A stretch of DNA of 64,000 nucleotides from Galactobacillus timonensis (GTDB lineage Bacteria > Bacillota_I > Bacilli_A > Erysipelotrichales > Erysipelotrichaceae). Position numbers and translations under genes: made by a program. The DNA is taken from positions 362,834 to 426,833 of the forward strand of contig NZ_LT964740.1 of NCBI RefSeq assembly GCF_900240265.1, written 5' to 3'. Of the stretch, positions 43,822-53,209 are shown in pieces; position 1 is the stretch's first letter; each line of letters opens with the position of its first letter. The notes beneath the pieces were generated by a model, which was given only the letters and a program-made list of their open reading frames with translations, was not told where the DNA came from and searched no databases.

Positions 43822-44346
43822 AAGTTTCCCGCGAGGGGCAAAACCGCAGAATTGCGGATTTTGGCACCGTGGTAGAAACTTGCTCTCCGTGACTGCAAAC
43901 TTTCTCTCACTTCCGTCCGCCACTTTTTTGGAAAACTGCAACCACAAAAGTTTGTTTCTCTTTTTCTGCTACTACTAATCCTGTAAAGGGCATTCCTGCC
44001 CGCTTTCGCTAAAATGACACCGGACGCAGTGGTTTCTACCCGGTGTTGGAGAAATCCTTTCTCTTTGCCCTCTACTACGGGTAAATGCTCCAAATGCCAA
44101 ACACCAGGGCAGAAAAATTCCCTCCTCGCTTACTACTACAACCGGCAGGGGGCAAAATGGCCGGGAGCGGAGCCGGACAACAAAAAGCAGTAAATCTTTT
44201 TGGCGATCTAAATTTTTCTGGGGAGGCCTCGAAATCGAAGTGAAATAACCTGGGGTCTCGGGGCACCCCAAAAAGGTTTATCCGCCATGAAGCCGTCTGG
44301 TAAAACAGGCGGTTTTTCTTATGGAAACGAAAAGGAGACGGGCCCG

Positions 44347-44637
44347 TTAAGGCTGCGTCTCCAGCAGTTCTTCGTATTCGTCCAGAAACATCTCGCAACA
44401 GATGGCGATGTGGGCAAGCATCTCGTCTGTACTCAAGGCATACAGGATCCTGTTGTTCGTATGGTCGTGCTGCTTCAGATCACTTTCAATGCCGCGCATT
44501 AATCGCTGCGCTGAGCGGCACATTCGGTTCAGGGAACGGATGCGGGGCTGCAGATATAGTTCTGCTTCTTTGCCATACAAACGGGCTCCTTCTGCCGTGA
44601 TCCACACCTGGTCGTATGTTAATCCGTTTGTTGTCAT
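44347..44637 (-). CDS. Small accessory protein of the ISL3-type element
   Basis: The 96-aa protein (MTTNGLTYDQVWITAEGARL, then LYLQPRIRSLNRMCRSAQRL) is helical with no known domain. Its ATG overlaps the transposase stop by 3-4 bp, so it is cotranslated. It lies inside the IS termini. Function is unknown. Confidence 0.6.
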   Translation of the reverse strand: MTTNGLTYDQVWITAEGARLYGKEAELYLQPRIRSLNRMCRSAQRLMRGIESDLKQHDHTNNRILYALSTDEMLAHIAICCEMFLDEYEELLETQP

Positions 44638-46049
44638 TGCTTAACCTTCTTTGGCGGAATGACAGGGTTCAACAATGGCCGGGAGCTCTTCCTGAGCACA
44701 TAGAGGCAGCGGTTGCGGAATCTGTCCCAGTTGGTATATCCGTTGGCTGCTTTTTTGATCGTCTTGATGATTGAGTTCCGGTTCTCCATCAATCCGTTAT
44801 TCAGTTTTATGTCGGACACTACCACCTGGCCTGTGTCCTTATCGACTGTATGACGCTGCTTTACGACAATGAAGGAGTTGATAATCTCCTCTCTCCAGCT
44901 GATCAGGGTGCGGGAGAACTCTTTCATTTCCGGAATACCACTGGCTGCGAAGGACTGAATCAGTTTGTTCAGCTCCTGGGGAGCAGTATCGTAAGTGCAG
45001 TTGTCATAGAAGTCCACAACGTCATCCTTGAGGTCCCATGCCTTTTTCAAATCGGGATGAACGGCTTCGATCATGGCTTTAATTTCGTAATAATTGAGGA
45101 ACCGGTTCAGCTTGCGGTTCATTTTCCTTGGATGGCCGGGATCGAACAGCTTTTTACCATCTTTGTCTCTGGCGTCCAGCCGCTTGAATATCATCCAGTT
45201 GAATGTCTTCAGCAGATAATACTCGTTGGTTTGTGTTTTTGTGCCTTCAATATATTTTGGAGTCTGCTTCATTACTCTGATCCGGACGCTGTCAGCCTTT
45301 CTGGAGAGCTCCTGGCTGACATGATAATGGTCAACGGAATGATAGGCCTTAGGGAACAGCTGACGTATGATGGCGCGGTATTCACTATACATGTCCGTGG
45401 CAATCATTTTGACGCGCTTTCGCTCTTCCACTGGGATTTTGAGAAAGTAGCTGAGCAGATAATCTTTTCTTCTGCTTGGCAGGATATCCACCGGCTCCTG
45501 TGACTCAAAGTCGAGAATAACGAACACATATTTTGAGTTCTCTCCCGGATGATAAAATGCGTAGTTCTCATCCCAGCACATCAATGTGGGCAGAGGTCTT
45601 CGCGCCTCCTTTACGTGGGCATCGAAGACGGAGGCAGCGGTTGTGGGAGAGATGTGATACCGCTTAGCGACGGAAGCGAAGGTCTCGGTCTGAATCTTCA
45701 AATCGTTCAGAATGTTTTCAACCGTGAGGGCGGAGATGTGCTGCTTCCTGAAACAGAATGGATTGTTCTCATAGTACGTTCGATGACAGACAGGACAGAT
45801 GTACCTGCGGGCATGATAGAAGATGGTGCACTCACGATCAGTAAAGACGCCGTGGCTTATCTTCTTGTCAATGTAGTCCTTAACCCTTGGCAGGGTACAG
45901 CCGCAATCGGGACAAGGCGGATGATCCGGCCGCAGTAAAACATGGACAGACGCACTGCCATTGTCATTATGGAAGATGACATTCTCCACACTGCCTGTAT
46001 CGAGGTTAAAGAATTCAAGAATGGCCTGTTTATCAGATTGTTCGGACAT
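44634..46049 (-). CDS. ISL3-family transposase
   Basis: The 471-aa protein (MSEQSDKQAILEFFNLDTGS) has zinc-binding CPDCGCTLPRVK and CPVCHRTYYENNPF, an HTH (VAKRYHISPTTAASVFDAHV), and the DDE domain (LMCWDENYAFYH, then MIATDMYSEYRAIIRQLFP, then HSVDHYHVSQEL), ending GLMENRNSIIKTIKKAANGY. AAAGGAGAAG precedes the ATG at 46049. It has full family length. Confidence 0.93.
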   Translation of the reverse strand: MSEQSDKQAILEFFNLDTGSVENVIFHNDNGSASVHVLLRPDHPPCPDCGCTLPRVKDYIDKKISHGVFTDRECTIFYHARRYICPVCHRTYYENNPFCFRKQHISALTVENILNDLKIQTETFASVAKRYHISPTTAASVFDAHVKEARRPLPTLMCWDENYAFYHPGENSKYVFVILDFESQEPVDILPSRRKDYLLSYFLKIPVEERKRVKMIATDMYSEYRAIIRQLFPKAYHSVDHYHVSQELSRKADSVRIRVMKQTPKYIEGTKTQTNEYYLLKTFNWMIFKRLDARDKDGKKLFDPGHPRKMNRKLNRFLNYYEIKAMIEAVHPDLKKAWDLKDDVVDFYDNCTYDTAPQELNKLIQSFAASGIPEMKEFSRTLISWREEIINSFIVVKQRHTVDKDTGQVVVSDIKLNNGLMENRNSIIKTIKKAANGYTNWDRFRNRCLYVLRKSSRPLLNPVIPPKKVKQ

Positions 46050-46083
46050 AGATCTTCTCCTTTGAGCCCAGCATAGGGGAAGA

Positions 46084-46557
46084 TCAGGAAAGGCCCAAGT
46101 CAAAGTCATTTGGCCCATTCAGGCAGAGATTGATTCCGGCCACCCAGCCACTGGAAGAATCATATTCCGGAGCCCGGCGGACATCACGCCGGAATAGAAC
46201 ACGAAGCTGTTGAAGCAGCGAATCAGGCGGATCAACCAGCTTCAGGAAAATCCGGAGCTGCACAATGAGCTTATCGAGCCATTTGTTCCAACGGTAAACG
46301 GAAGAATCGGAAGGAAGCGAATAACGATCAAGATCCAGATCATTGTCCAGAGCCGATTCGATGGTCTGCACCGAGTAGTGCTTGTAAGGGACAAGGAAAT
46401 CAGGGAGGACACGGTGATGTCGTCCGTTGGAAGAGACGACGACAGGGATCCAGATCCAGTAAGAACCTTCTGGCGTTTTAACGCATCTTCTGGCTGTTCC
46501 ACAGTGATTCATTGACAGGCCTGTTTCAGGATCCAAAACAGGATCGCTGCATTCCAT
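46084..46557 (-). CDS. DUF6431 protein of the ISL3-type element
   Basis: The 157-aa protein (MECSDPVLDPETGLSMNHCG) resembles DUF6431 proteins, which often lie just upstream of ISL3 transposases in Erysipelotrichia-like genomes: ARRCVKTPEGSYWIWIPVVV, then HHRVLPDFLVPYKHYSVQTI. The ribosome site is weak and the start uncertain. It may help transposition, but this is unproven. Confidence 0.65.
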   Translation of the reverse strand: MECSDPVLDPETGLSMNHCGTARRCVKTPEGSYWIWIPVVVSSNGRHHRVLPDFLVPYKHYSVQTIESALDNDLDLDRYSLPSDSSVYRWNKWLDKLIVQLRIFLKLVDPPDSLLQQLRVLFRRDVRRAPEYDSSSGWVAGINLCLNGPNDFDLGLS

Positions 46558-46893
46558 CAAAAATCGCCCGGATGATTAGGATGTTTAACAATTTTGTATT
46601 GTGAATGTGTTACACTAACCATGGTTTTGGTTGTGGGTTCAGAGGTTGCTGGGAAGCTTGACTCTGAACCTTTTCCTTTCTGTTGATGTCTTACCGCATA
46701 ATAATCGGCAAATACGAAAAAGAGAAGGCCTGAGTGCCTCCCCATGTAAGTTTGGAGCTGTTTTTCTTCTCCCGGATAGTCAACCCCAGGATTTCTTAGA
46801 GGCACCCCGAGACCCCATCTATTTTTAGATAGTCATCTTTTTCAAGACTTACTGCTTTCGCTGGCCGCGTCGGTGGCGGCTGGTATTCAGTTT

Positions 46894-47106
46894 TTATGAC
46901 TTGTCCGGTGGTTCGTCAAGCCGGAACTTGAATTGACAGTCAATTAACCGCTGCTTTACATAGTCCTCCACCTCGGCGTTGACCTGCCCGTTCACTTTTG
47001 AGAAATAGCGGATATATCCGGCGTAGTGGAGCAGGACAGCGTTCACGGCTTCTGGGTCGCCCTCACGGGCTTTGAGGATTGTTTCATAGGGGAGAAGTCT
47101 ACTCAT
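46894..47106 (-). CDS. Small HTH protein of conjugative transposons (Orf8-like)
   Basis: The 70-aa protein (MSRLLPYETILKAREGDPEA, then YIRYFSKVNGQVNAEVEDYV) matches the helix-turn-helix proteins that follow sigma-like genes in Tn916-related and Tn1549-related elements. Its start overlaps the 3' end of the sigma-like gene. The role is regulatory by inference. Confidence 0.75.
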   Translation of the reverse strand: MSRLLPYETILKAREGDPEAVNAVLLHYAGYIRYFSKVNGQVNAEVEDYVKQRLIDCQFKFRLDEPPDKS

Positions 47107-47520
47107 ACCGGCTCACCCCCATTTCTTCGCGTAGCCGCTGCAAGGCAAGCTGGATATGCCGCCCCGCTGTGCTGCGTGACCGGCCAATACACGCGCCGAT
47201 CACGCGCTGCGGCTGGCGCAGAAAGTAATAGCGCAGGATTTCTTCCCGCGTCTGCTCCGGCAAAACAGAGATCGCGTCGGCAAGGGCGGCGTTGCAGAGC
47301 AGGACGGTCTGACCGCAGACGGTAATGGGTATTCCTCGTCCGGCTCCGACGCGGCAAACTGGACAAACTTCTCGTTCATCAGATAGTCAAGGGAAACTTG
47401 CCGTTCCCATTGCCGTTTAAGCTTCAAAATCTTGTCCAAGGCGGCACAGCGGATAACAGTCTTGCAAAAGGCGTTGTACCTGCGCTGGATATATTCTTGA
47501 TAGGCTATCTGGTCGGTCAT
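47099..47520 (-). pseudogene. Sigma-70-like regulator broken by a frameshift
   Basis: The first part (MTDQIAYQEYIQRRYNAFCK to SEPDEEYPLP) is in frame, but the C-terminal helix-turn-helix (TVCGQTVLLCNAALADAISV, then REEILRYYFLRQPQRVIGAC, then STAGRHIQLALQRLREEMG) is in a different frame, with the shift near 47323-47330. A single-base indel restores the usual ORF of about 140 aa. It overlaps the downstream HTH gene start. Natural decay or a sequencing error are both possible. Confidence 0.72.
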
Positions 47521-47691
47521 GGAAATTCCCCTTTCTGAATAATAGTGCGGGGCGGTGGCACTTCTTGCTGTCGCCCCTTGATTGCCTACCAGCAAAGGCG
47601 GGCGGGGCTGTCAACGGCTGCGCATATGCGCCGTTCATCTTGACCGTTGACTGGCTCGGCTGGGTTTGCTATTTACCCGACAAACTTGAAT

Positions 47692-48459
47692 TTATTTTAA
47701 GCTATCACGTTTTACCTTCTTAAGCCTTACTATCATTACCATAGGAATTTCTTTGTTGGTTTTAAAACATTCTTCATAAAATCCATCAATGACAAATCCA
47801 GCTCTAAAACAAAGGTTAAAAATATCTTGTATGGAACGATGATAATAAATCTGCTCTTTCGGTTGCCCTTCAATCGCTATATCATAGTAACTGTGCGGTG
47901 TCATATATTTTTCAGTCAACGTGACAAAACAAGGGTGTTGCGTTGCAAAGACAAAAATTCCGCTTTCCTGCAACAGTTCATAAACAGCCATAAGAAGTGG
48001 TTCAATATCCGTAATATCCATAATTGCCATATTAGAAACTGCTTTCGTAAAGGCTCGATTTCTTTTTAATTCTAATATACTTTTTCTATCGGTCGCATCC
48101 GCCACACAAAATTCAATTTGTTTTGCATATTGTGATTGCCGTCTTTTAGCCAATTCTATCATTTTTTTGCTGTAATCAAAAGCGACAACCGAAGCGCCTC
48201 TTTGTGCAAGATACGAAGAATAATTTCCATTGCCACACGCAATATCCAAAATATAATCCGCAGGATTAGGAGATAGAAGTTCCGTTACTTTGGGACGCAC
48301 TACCTCTCTGTGAAATTCATTAGATTCGTCACCCATTGCATTATCCCAAAATTGTGCGTTCTCCTCCCAGATTTTTTTACTTTCCTCTGTTCCCATGTTC
48401 TCTCCCACTCCCAAAATTTGCTTTTTTGCTTCCATTAAATCTTCCTTACGATATTCCAT
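47692..48459 (-). CDS. Class I SAM-dependent methyltransferase
   Basis: The 255-aa protein has the Rossmann motif I DYILDIACGNGNYSSYLAQR at about 75-95, then VVAFDYSKKMIELAKRR and motif-IV-like VSNMAIMDI, and GIFVFATQHPCF. A small-molecule substrate is likely, but its identity is unknown. GGAGG precedes the ATG at 48459. The gene is noticeably AT-rich compared with its neighbours and lies directly downstream of tet(W), so it may be cotranscribed with it. Confidence 0.82.
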   Translation of the reverse strand: MEYRKEDLMEAKKQILGVGENMGTEESKKIWEENAQFWDNAMGDESNEFHREVVRPKVTELLSPNPADYILDIACGNGNYSSYLAQRGASVVAFDYSKKMIELAKRRQSQYAKQIEFCVADATDRKSILELKRNRAFTKAVSNMAIMDITDIEPLLMAVYELLQESGIFVFATQHPCFVTLTEKYMTPHSYYDIAIEGQPKEQIYYHRSIQDIFNLCFRAGFVIDGFYEECFKTNKEIPMVMIVRLKKVKRDSLK

Positions 48460-48509
48460 TGTTACCCTCCATAACTTCTGATTGTTGCCGTCTTGACGAT
48501 TATGTATCT

Positions 48510-50429
48510 TTACATTACCTTCTGAAACATATGGCGCACCTTGTCCAGGCGGTTGTTTGGACGGCGGGGCTGGATGACCGGCTGGCCGACAGCGGCCTGA
48601 TACCCTTTCAGCTCTGTAAGGCATACGCTCTGCCCGTTGGTGTAAGAGGCCAGATCAGTACGGTATGCCTGTATACAGCGGGCGGGAATCTCGCCAGTAA
48701 AGACAACTTCATCCTTTTTTACCTGGGCCGTTTCGATGGTGGCACAGTATTTCGGTGCATCATGATAAGCCCTGGAAAGGTATTCCTGGGGCGCATAGAG
48801 GGTGAAGGAGAGATAAGGTTCCAGCAGCTGCGTCCCCGATTCCTTCAATGCCTGTTCCAATACAATCGGGGCCAATGAGCGGAAGTCCGCCGGCGTGCTG
48901 ACTGGACTGTAATAAAGCCCGTATTCAAAGCAAATCTTACAGTCCGTTACGTTCCAGCCGAACAAGCCCTGCTCCAGCCCGTAACGGATACCATCCCTGA
49001 CAGCGTTTTGAAAACTCTGGTTCAAGTATCCCAGCGAAACCCGGCTCTCGTATTGTACGCCGGAGCCAAGCGGGAGTGGTGTAACAGACAGTCCGATAGA
49101 TGCCCAAAACGGGTTGGGCGGCACCTCGATATGGATGGTGTGGCTGGCTGCTTTGAGCGGCCGCTCCATATAAATGACGGTGGGTTCCTTTACCACTGTT
49201 TCAAGCTTGTATTTTTCCGACAGCAAAGCGGAAACGACCTCCAACTGCACCCGGCCCAAAAAAGAAAGAATGATCTCATGGGTGATGGAATCCACCTCGC
49301 AGCGCAAAAGCGGGTCAGTATCCGCAAGTTGCGTAAGAGCGTCCAGCAGCCGTTCTCTTTGCGCTGCCGTTTTCGGCGCAATCGACGTCCGCAGCATGGG
49401 GAGGGGGTCCTCACGCCACCTTTTACGAGGGAGCCGGGTTGGGTCCCCTAATACATCGTTTAACCTCACGCTGTCGCTGGGAAGGATAACAATTTCACCC
49501 GGATAAGCGGTGTCTGTCCGAACAATTTCCCCTTTGGATGGAATACGCATCTCTGTGATTTTCAGCTTTTCTCTCCCGGCCAGGGCCACCGTATCCCGCA
49601 GGCGCAGCGTTCCGCTGTATAGCCGTAGATAGACACGCCGCTGGCCGCAATCTGTATACTCCACCTTGAAAACGCTGCCGCATAGGGCGGCGCTCCCCTG
49701 TTCCCCAATCGGTTGGAACAGCCCTGTCACCGCATCCATCAACGGTTGAATGCCAAGGCCCTTTTTGGCGCTGCCATAATAGACCGGGAACAGGGAGGCG
49801 TCTTGAACCCGCCGCTGTTCCTCCCGCGCAAGTTTTTCCTGGCTGATTGGTTCTCCTGCGATATACTTTTCCAATAATGCATCGTTATTTTCGATGACCG
49901 CATCCCATGCTTCTATGTCGGTATTTTCCTCCAGGACTATTTCCGGGGACAGCGACACCGTCTGCTTGATGATAATATCGGCGGAGAGCTTATCCCGAAC
50001 AGACTGAACCACGCTCTGCAAATCAACGCCAGCCTGGTCGATCTTGTTGATAAAGATAACGGTGGGAATGTTCATTTTCCGCAGGGCATGGAACAGAATA
50101 CGGGTCTGGGCCTGCACGCCATCTTTCGCGGAGATCACCAAGATGGCCCCATCTAAAACAGCCAAAGAGCGGTACACCTCCGCCAAAAAATCCATGTGGC
50201 CGGGCGTATCCACAATGTTGACTTTACATCTGTGCCACTGGAAGGAAGTGACTGCCGCTTGAATGGTAATCCCACGCTGCCGCTCCAAAAACATGGTGTC
50301 CGTCCTCGTTGTCCCTTTTTCGACGCTCCCCGGTTCTGAAATGGCTCCGCTGGCATATAGCAGGCTCTCCGTCAAGGTCGTCTTTCCAGCGTCTACATGG
50401 GCAAGAATTCCAATATTGATTATTTTCAT
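48510..50429 (-). CDS. tet(W): Tetracycline-resistance ribosomal protection protein Tet(W)
   Basis: The 639-aa protein is a translational GTPase: G1 AHVDAGKTT at 10-18, DTPGH at about 74-78, NKID near 128, then EF-G-like domains II-V. I recognise the sequence as the Tet(W) type ([20 protein letters not shown] start and VRHMFQKVM end). It removes tetracycline from the ribosome. It has a two-leader-peptide attenuation region upstream (50470-50694) and a good promoter at 50724-50752. Confidence 0.95.
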   Translation of the reverse strand: MKIINIGILAHVDAGKTTLTESLLYASGAISEPGSVEKGTTRTDTMFLERQRGITIQAAVTSFQWHRCKVNIVDTPGHMDFLAEVYRSLAVLDGAILVISAKDGVQAQTRILFHALRKMNIPTVIFINKIDQAGVDLQSVVQSVRDKLSADIIIKQTVSLSPEIVLEENTDIEAWDAVIENNDALLEKYIAGEPISQEKLAREEQRRVQDASLFPVYYGSAKKGLGIQPLMDAVTGLFQPIGEQGSAALCGSVFKVEYTDCGQRRVYLRLYSGTLRLRDTVALAGREKLKITEMRIPSKGEIVRTDTAYPGEIVILPSDSVRLNDVLGDPTRLPRKRWREDPLPMLRTSIAPKTAAQRERLLDALTQLADTDPLLRCEVDSITHEIILSFLGRVQLEVVSALLSEKYKLETVVKEPTVIYMERPLKAASHTIHIEVPPNPFWASIGLSVTPLPLGSGVQYESRVSLGYLNQSFQNAVRDGIRYGLEQGLFGWNVTDCKICFEYGLYYSPVSTPADFRSLAPIVLEQALKESGTQLLEPYLSFTLYAPQEYLSRAYHDAPKYCATIETAQVKKDEVVFTGEIPARCIQAYRTDLASYTNGQSVCLTELKGYQAAVGQPVIQPRRPNNRLDKVRHMFQKVM

Positions 50430-50469
50430 GTGATTGTCCTCCCTTTACTGCCCCGAAGGGCATAAAAAT

Positions 50470-50500
50470 CCCCAGCAGTAAAATACTTTTACCACTGGGG
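50470..50500 (-). terminator. Attenuator hairpin in the tet(W) leader
   Basis: CCCCAG and CTGGGG plus inner GTAAAA and TTTTAC pair, followed by ATTTTTA. The 3' end of the 14-codon leader peptide runs into it, so ribosome stalling on the leader would remove the terminator. Confidence 0.8.
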
Positions 50501-50533
50501 ATGATAATTTGCGGACATACATATATACAGCAT
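50489..50533 (-). CDS. tet(W) leader peptide (14 aa)
   Basis: The ORF encodes MLYICMSANYHPQW and stops inside the attenuator hairpin. Tetracycline-dependent ribosome pausing here is the standard model for ribosomal-protection genes. It ends 60 bp upstream of the tet(W) start. Confidence 0.75.
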   Translation of the reverse strand: MLYICMSANYHPQW

Positions 50534-50587
50534 ACACCTGTTTGTGAGTGCTGTTTTTGGGGATATGTCAAAATTGATAAGGCAAAA

Positions 50588-50684
50588 GTATTCTTAAATT
50601 GGGTACAAAAAACTAAGCCCCTACAAAAGGGACTATCATAATCCTTTGTTCCCACTATTTGATTATAGTTTTATTTAAGAATAC
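50588..50684 (-). repeat. Inverted repeat in the tet(W) leader
   Basis: GTATTCTTAAAT (50588-50599) and ATTTAAGAATAC (50673-50684) are perfect 12-bp inverted repeats. The same pair occurs in tet(M) leaders, so a conserved mRNA fold is likely. Confidence 0.75.
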
Positions 50685-50694
50685 CTTGCCGCAT
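50671..50694 (-). CDS. Upstream leader peptide MRQGILK
   Basis: A seven-codon ORF with AAAGGAG ahead of its ATG overlaps the first arm of the 12-bp inverted repeat. Such a short ORF occurs at the same place in Tn916 tet(M) leaders. Its role is regulatory by inference. Confidence 0.5.
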   Translation of the reverse strand: MRQGILK

Positions 50695-50723
50695 ATTTTT
50701 TACTCCTTTTCTGGACTTGAATT

Positions 50724-50752
50724 ATTATATCACATCAGTTTTAGGAAAACAA
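50724..50752 (-). promoter_or_regulatory. tet(W) promoter
   Basis: TTGTTT (50747-50752) and TATAAT (50724-50729) with 17-nt spacing point toward tet(W). A perfect -10 and correct position upstream of the two leader peptides make this the likely promoter. Confidence 0.7.
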
Positions 50753-50791
50753 GTATCTAAAAGAAATTTTTCTTCCCCTTATATGTAACAA

Positions 50792-50881
50792 TCATACCGG
50801 CTTCCTAACGTTCAGAATGGTTTCTACTGTCTGCTGCGGTGTTTGGTTGGAATTGTCCAGCCAAAAGCCGATCCGTGGTGT
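50792..50881 (-). pseudogene. C-terminal fragment of a P-loop kinase-like protein
   Basis: The residues IGFWLDNSNQTPQQTVETIL resemble the closing helix of small AAA/P-loop kinases (WLDxSxxTPxxTVxxI). The frame upstream is not conserved. It lies between the tet(W) promoter and the right end of the element and looks like a relic of an earlier gene. Confidence 0.4.
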
Positions 50882-51086
50882 TGTCTGCATTTTACTAAAT
50901 ACAAATTCAATGTATACAGAAAGATATAAGGAGTGGGAGGGATTCCGCCGTAGTTGGCATTGTAGGAAAATCCAAAAGTTTAGATTTTCCCACAATGCTT
51001 ATCTTTTGGTCTTTGGTTCGGAATAGTGTAGTGCTGGCGGTCTATCTCTTGTTTTCGGTTGCTTGCTTCCTTACCGTACATGAGCA

Positions 51087-51211
51087 TTTGCGCCGGGGTT
51101 GTCATTGCCGTATCCTTCCATGAGATTAATGACACCCCAGATACCAAGACCTGCACCAAGAGCAATCACGAGTGTCTGAAGTACGCCTACTGCTGAGTTG
51201 AAAAATTCCAT
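51087..51211 (-). pseudogene. 5' part of the maff2 gene of ICE-B
   Basis: It encodes MEFFNSAVGVLQTLVIALGA to NLMEGYGNDNPGA and is cut at TTTGC, the other junction of the tet(W) element. It has its own ribosome site. Joined with 37542-37637, it restores maff2. Confidence 0.9.
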
Positions 51212-51449
51212 AAGTTCCTCCTTTGATCTGTGCCTTTTTGGCAATGCATATGGATGTGATTCTCTGTTTTCTGTCTCTGGTGATGCAAAGGATTTTTATC
51301 CTCTCGTGCGTCTGCACCATTCCTGATCACCCAGATCCTGAAAACAAAACAAGCAGCCAGATGCCTTCACAGGTGACGTCTGACTGCCATGTATTCCGCA
51401 TCTGATGATGCGGTATCGATATGTGTCCAATATTTTCGGGTAATAAGAA

Positions 51450-51481
51450 ACCGGAGAACGCTTCTTAGAGTGATCTCCGGT
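51450..51481 (-). terminator. Intrinsic terminator downstream of the YcxB-like gene
   Basis: ACCGGAGA and TCTCCGGT are a perfect 8-bp stem on the minus strand followed by TTCTT, 89 bp beyond the stop of the 525-aa gene. Confidence 0.6.
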
Positions 51482-51570
51482 CAGTAAAAGCTATATATTT
51501 ATGTGCGACAAACTGGAATTTGTCTGGCGCAGATCTGGCTGTATAACGGGAATCTCCCGGTAGATGAACA

Positions 51571-53148
51571 TTACTCTCCCGTCAGCGCCTTGTACTCCTC
51601 GCTTCCCACATCAGCCCATGCGGTTTTACCGCTGTCGGCAATGATTCCGGTAGAATACTCATAGGCATACATATCCAGAATCGCAGCGTCCAAAGAAGAC
51701 CAGCTTCCGTCGGAGCCTTTATCAGCCTCGTAACAGACATAGAGTCCGCATCTGCCATTCTTCGAATCTCTGTCATACATGAGATAGCGGATTGATGAAG
51801 AGTCTTCACTTAAGACAACATAGGAATTGGCTTTTGCATCATATTCCTTCTCGAAACTGTCACCCTGCGCTGCAAAATACGCATTGTAGATCATGCGGTA
51901 TCCGGTCTCGATCTGCTGCGCAGCGATGTCTTCGGAACTTGAAATGCCATCGGATAAAGCACCATCTCCAGATGAATCTTCCCATGAAGTATCTGATCCG
52001 GAATTGTTATCCGGTTCCTGATTGTCCGCTTCCCGCGCTGTCTTCCATTCCTCTTCGCTGATATTGGGATTCGTATCCTCCCCGTCTGTCATCGGCCGCA
52101 GGTAATGCAGATAAAAGGGACCTGCGCCTTCATAAAGAAACAAAGTCTCAGTTCCCGCATACGAAGTCACCGAAACCGTATACGTACCATTATCATTTCT
52201 GACAAGGTTCGGAACAGTAAAAAGATAAGCCAATGTTACATATCCGATCGCTAGCGTCCCCAGCAGCGCAGCCGTTACCGTCACAATATTCAGGATGACC
52301 TTCACGGCCCGCTTTCTGCCGCCTTCGTTCGTTCGGTAAATTCTTAAAATCACGGCGTAGATCAGAATCACAAGCCACAGAATGGCGGTGATATAATACA
52401 GATCATTCACCCATGTCCTTAAAACATAAGCGCCGTCCATAACATCTCCAAACAGAGCACCGTCATCAGGTTTATGATAGTCGACGAACACGAATGCCGT
52501 CGTCAGCGCTGTTGCGATCATCAACAACACGAAGAGACCGGTCGATGCAGCACTTTTCTGCTTCGTCACATACTGCCTCAGAAACGCATTCAGCTCTGTA
52601 TTGTCCTTATTGATAATAAATGCCTGTGTATTGGAAATGAAAAGATAGAAAGAGTTCTCTTCCTCAATCACACGATACAACTCGTCATACCGGATCCGGT
52701 GATCGGATTTTGCGCTGTGTTCTTCGAAGTAATCTTCATAAAATATAAAATGCCGGGTCAGTCCTCTGGAGATACTTTTTTCATACGCGCTTCTACCTCC
52801 ATACCTGACTCTGAGCCATAGTAGAAGCGGGATAAGCACCGCCACTGCTATCAGCAAATATCCGGCAATACTATTTGCAATAACAAGGACAGCTTCCGAG
52901 ATCAGCAGAAGAACTGCCATGATCACAAAACAGCTCCTTGCGACGGCTTTGCCGTTCACTTCGCGGTTCATGGTTTTTACAGCATCCCAGGTAACGGTGC
53001 TCTCAGAGGTGAATAAATGCTGTTTATCGTTTTTTTTAGATAACAGTTGGGTATCCGTTAAATCATTCATACACATTTTTTCAAATTGGCTCCCAAAATT
53101 CTGATTTATTTTGAACAAACGGACTTTCTTCTTCTGGCGTTTTCGCAT
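51571..53148 (-). CDS. YcxB-like membrane protein
   Basis: The 525-aa protein has paired TM helices at about 75-115, a YcxB-like domain (FYEDYFEEHSAKSDHRIRYD, then LYRVIEEENSFYLFISNTQA), more TM segments near 195-315, and an acidic extracellular region (EPDNNSGSDTSWEDSSG). The function of YcxB-like proteins is unknown. It lies between the ICE-B maff2 and virD4 genes, the place where ICE-A carries a glycosyltransferase. The start is uncertain; an internal ATG at 53076 is possible. Confidence 0.6.
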   Translation of the reverse strand: MRKRQKKKVRLFKINQNFGSQFEKMCMNDLTDTQLLSKKNDKQHLFTSESTVTWDAVKTMNREVNGKAVARSCFVIMAVLLLISEAVLVIANSIAGYLLIAVAVLIPLLLWLRVRYGGRSAYEKSISRGLTRHFIFYEDYFEEHSAKSDHRIRYDELYRVIEEENSFYLFISNTQAFIINKDNTELNAFLRQYVTKQKSAASTGLFVLLMIATALTTAFVFVDYHKPDDGALFGDVMDGAYVLRTWVNDLYYITAILWLVILIYAVILRIYRTNEGGRKRAVKVILNIVTVTAALLGTLAIGYVTLAYLFTVPNLVRNDNGTYTVSVTSYAGTETLFLYEGAGPFYLHYLRPMTDGEDTNPNISEEEWKTAREADNQEPDNNSGSDTSWEDSSGDGALSDGISSSEDIAAQQIETGYRMIYNAYFAAQGDSFEKEYDAKANSYVVLSEDSSSIRYLMYDRDSKNGRCGLYVCYEADKGSDGSWSSLDAAILDMYAYEYSTGIIADSGKTAWADVGSEEYKALTGE

Positions 53149-53209
53149 CTACATACCGCCACATGATCATATTCAGATCATAATGATGCGTTCTGGCTGC
53201 CGCCCACAC

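Larger units (their letters stand above)
44251..46817 (-). mobile_element. ISL3-type insertion sequence with three genes
   Basis: Terminal inverted repeats TGGGGTCTCGGGG (44251-44263) and CCCCGAGACCCCA (46805-46817) bracket a DUF6431 gene, a transposase gene and a small gene. The 2567-bp unit interrupts the tet(W) element between the oriT region and the HTH/sigma genes. No 8-bp target duplication is evident, so the boundary may be altered. Confidence 0.75.

Noticed and set aside
44243..46825. Target-site duplication of the ISL3-type element
   Set aside because: The eight bases on the two sides (AATAACCT and ATCTATTT) do not match, so no duplication can be claimed.
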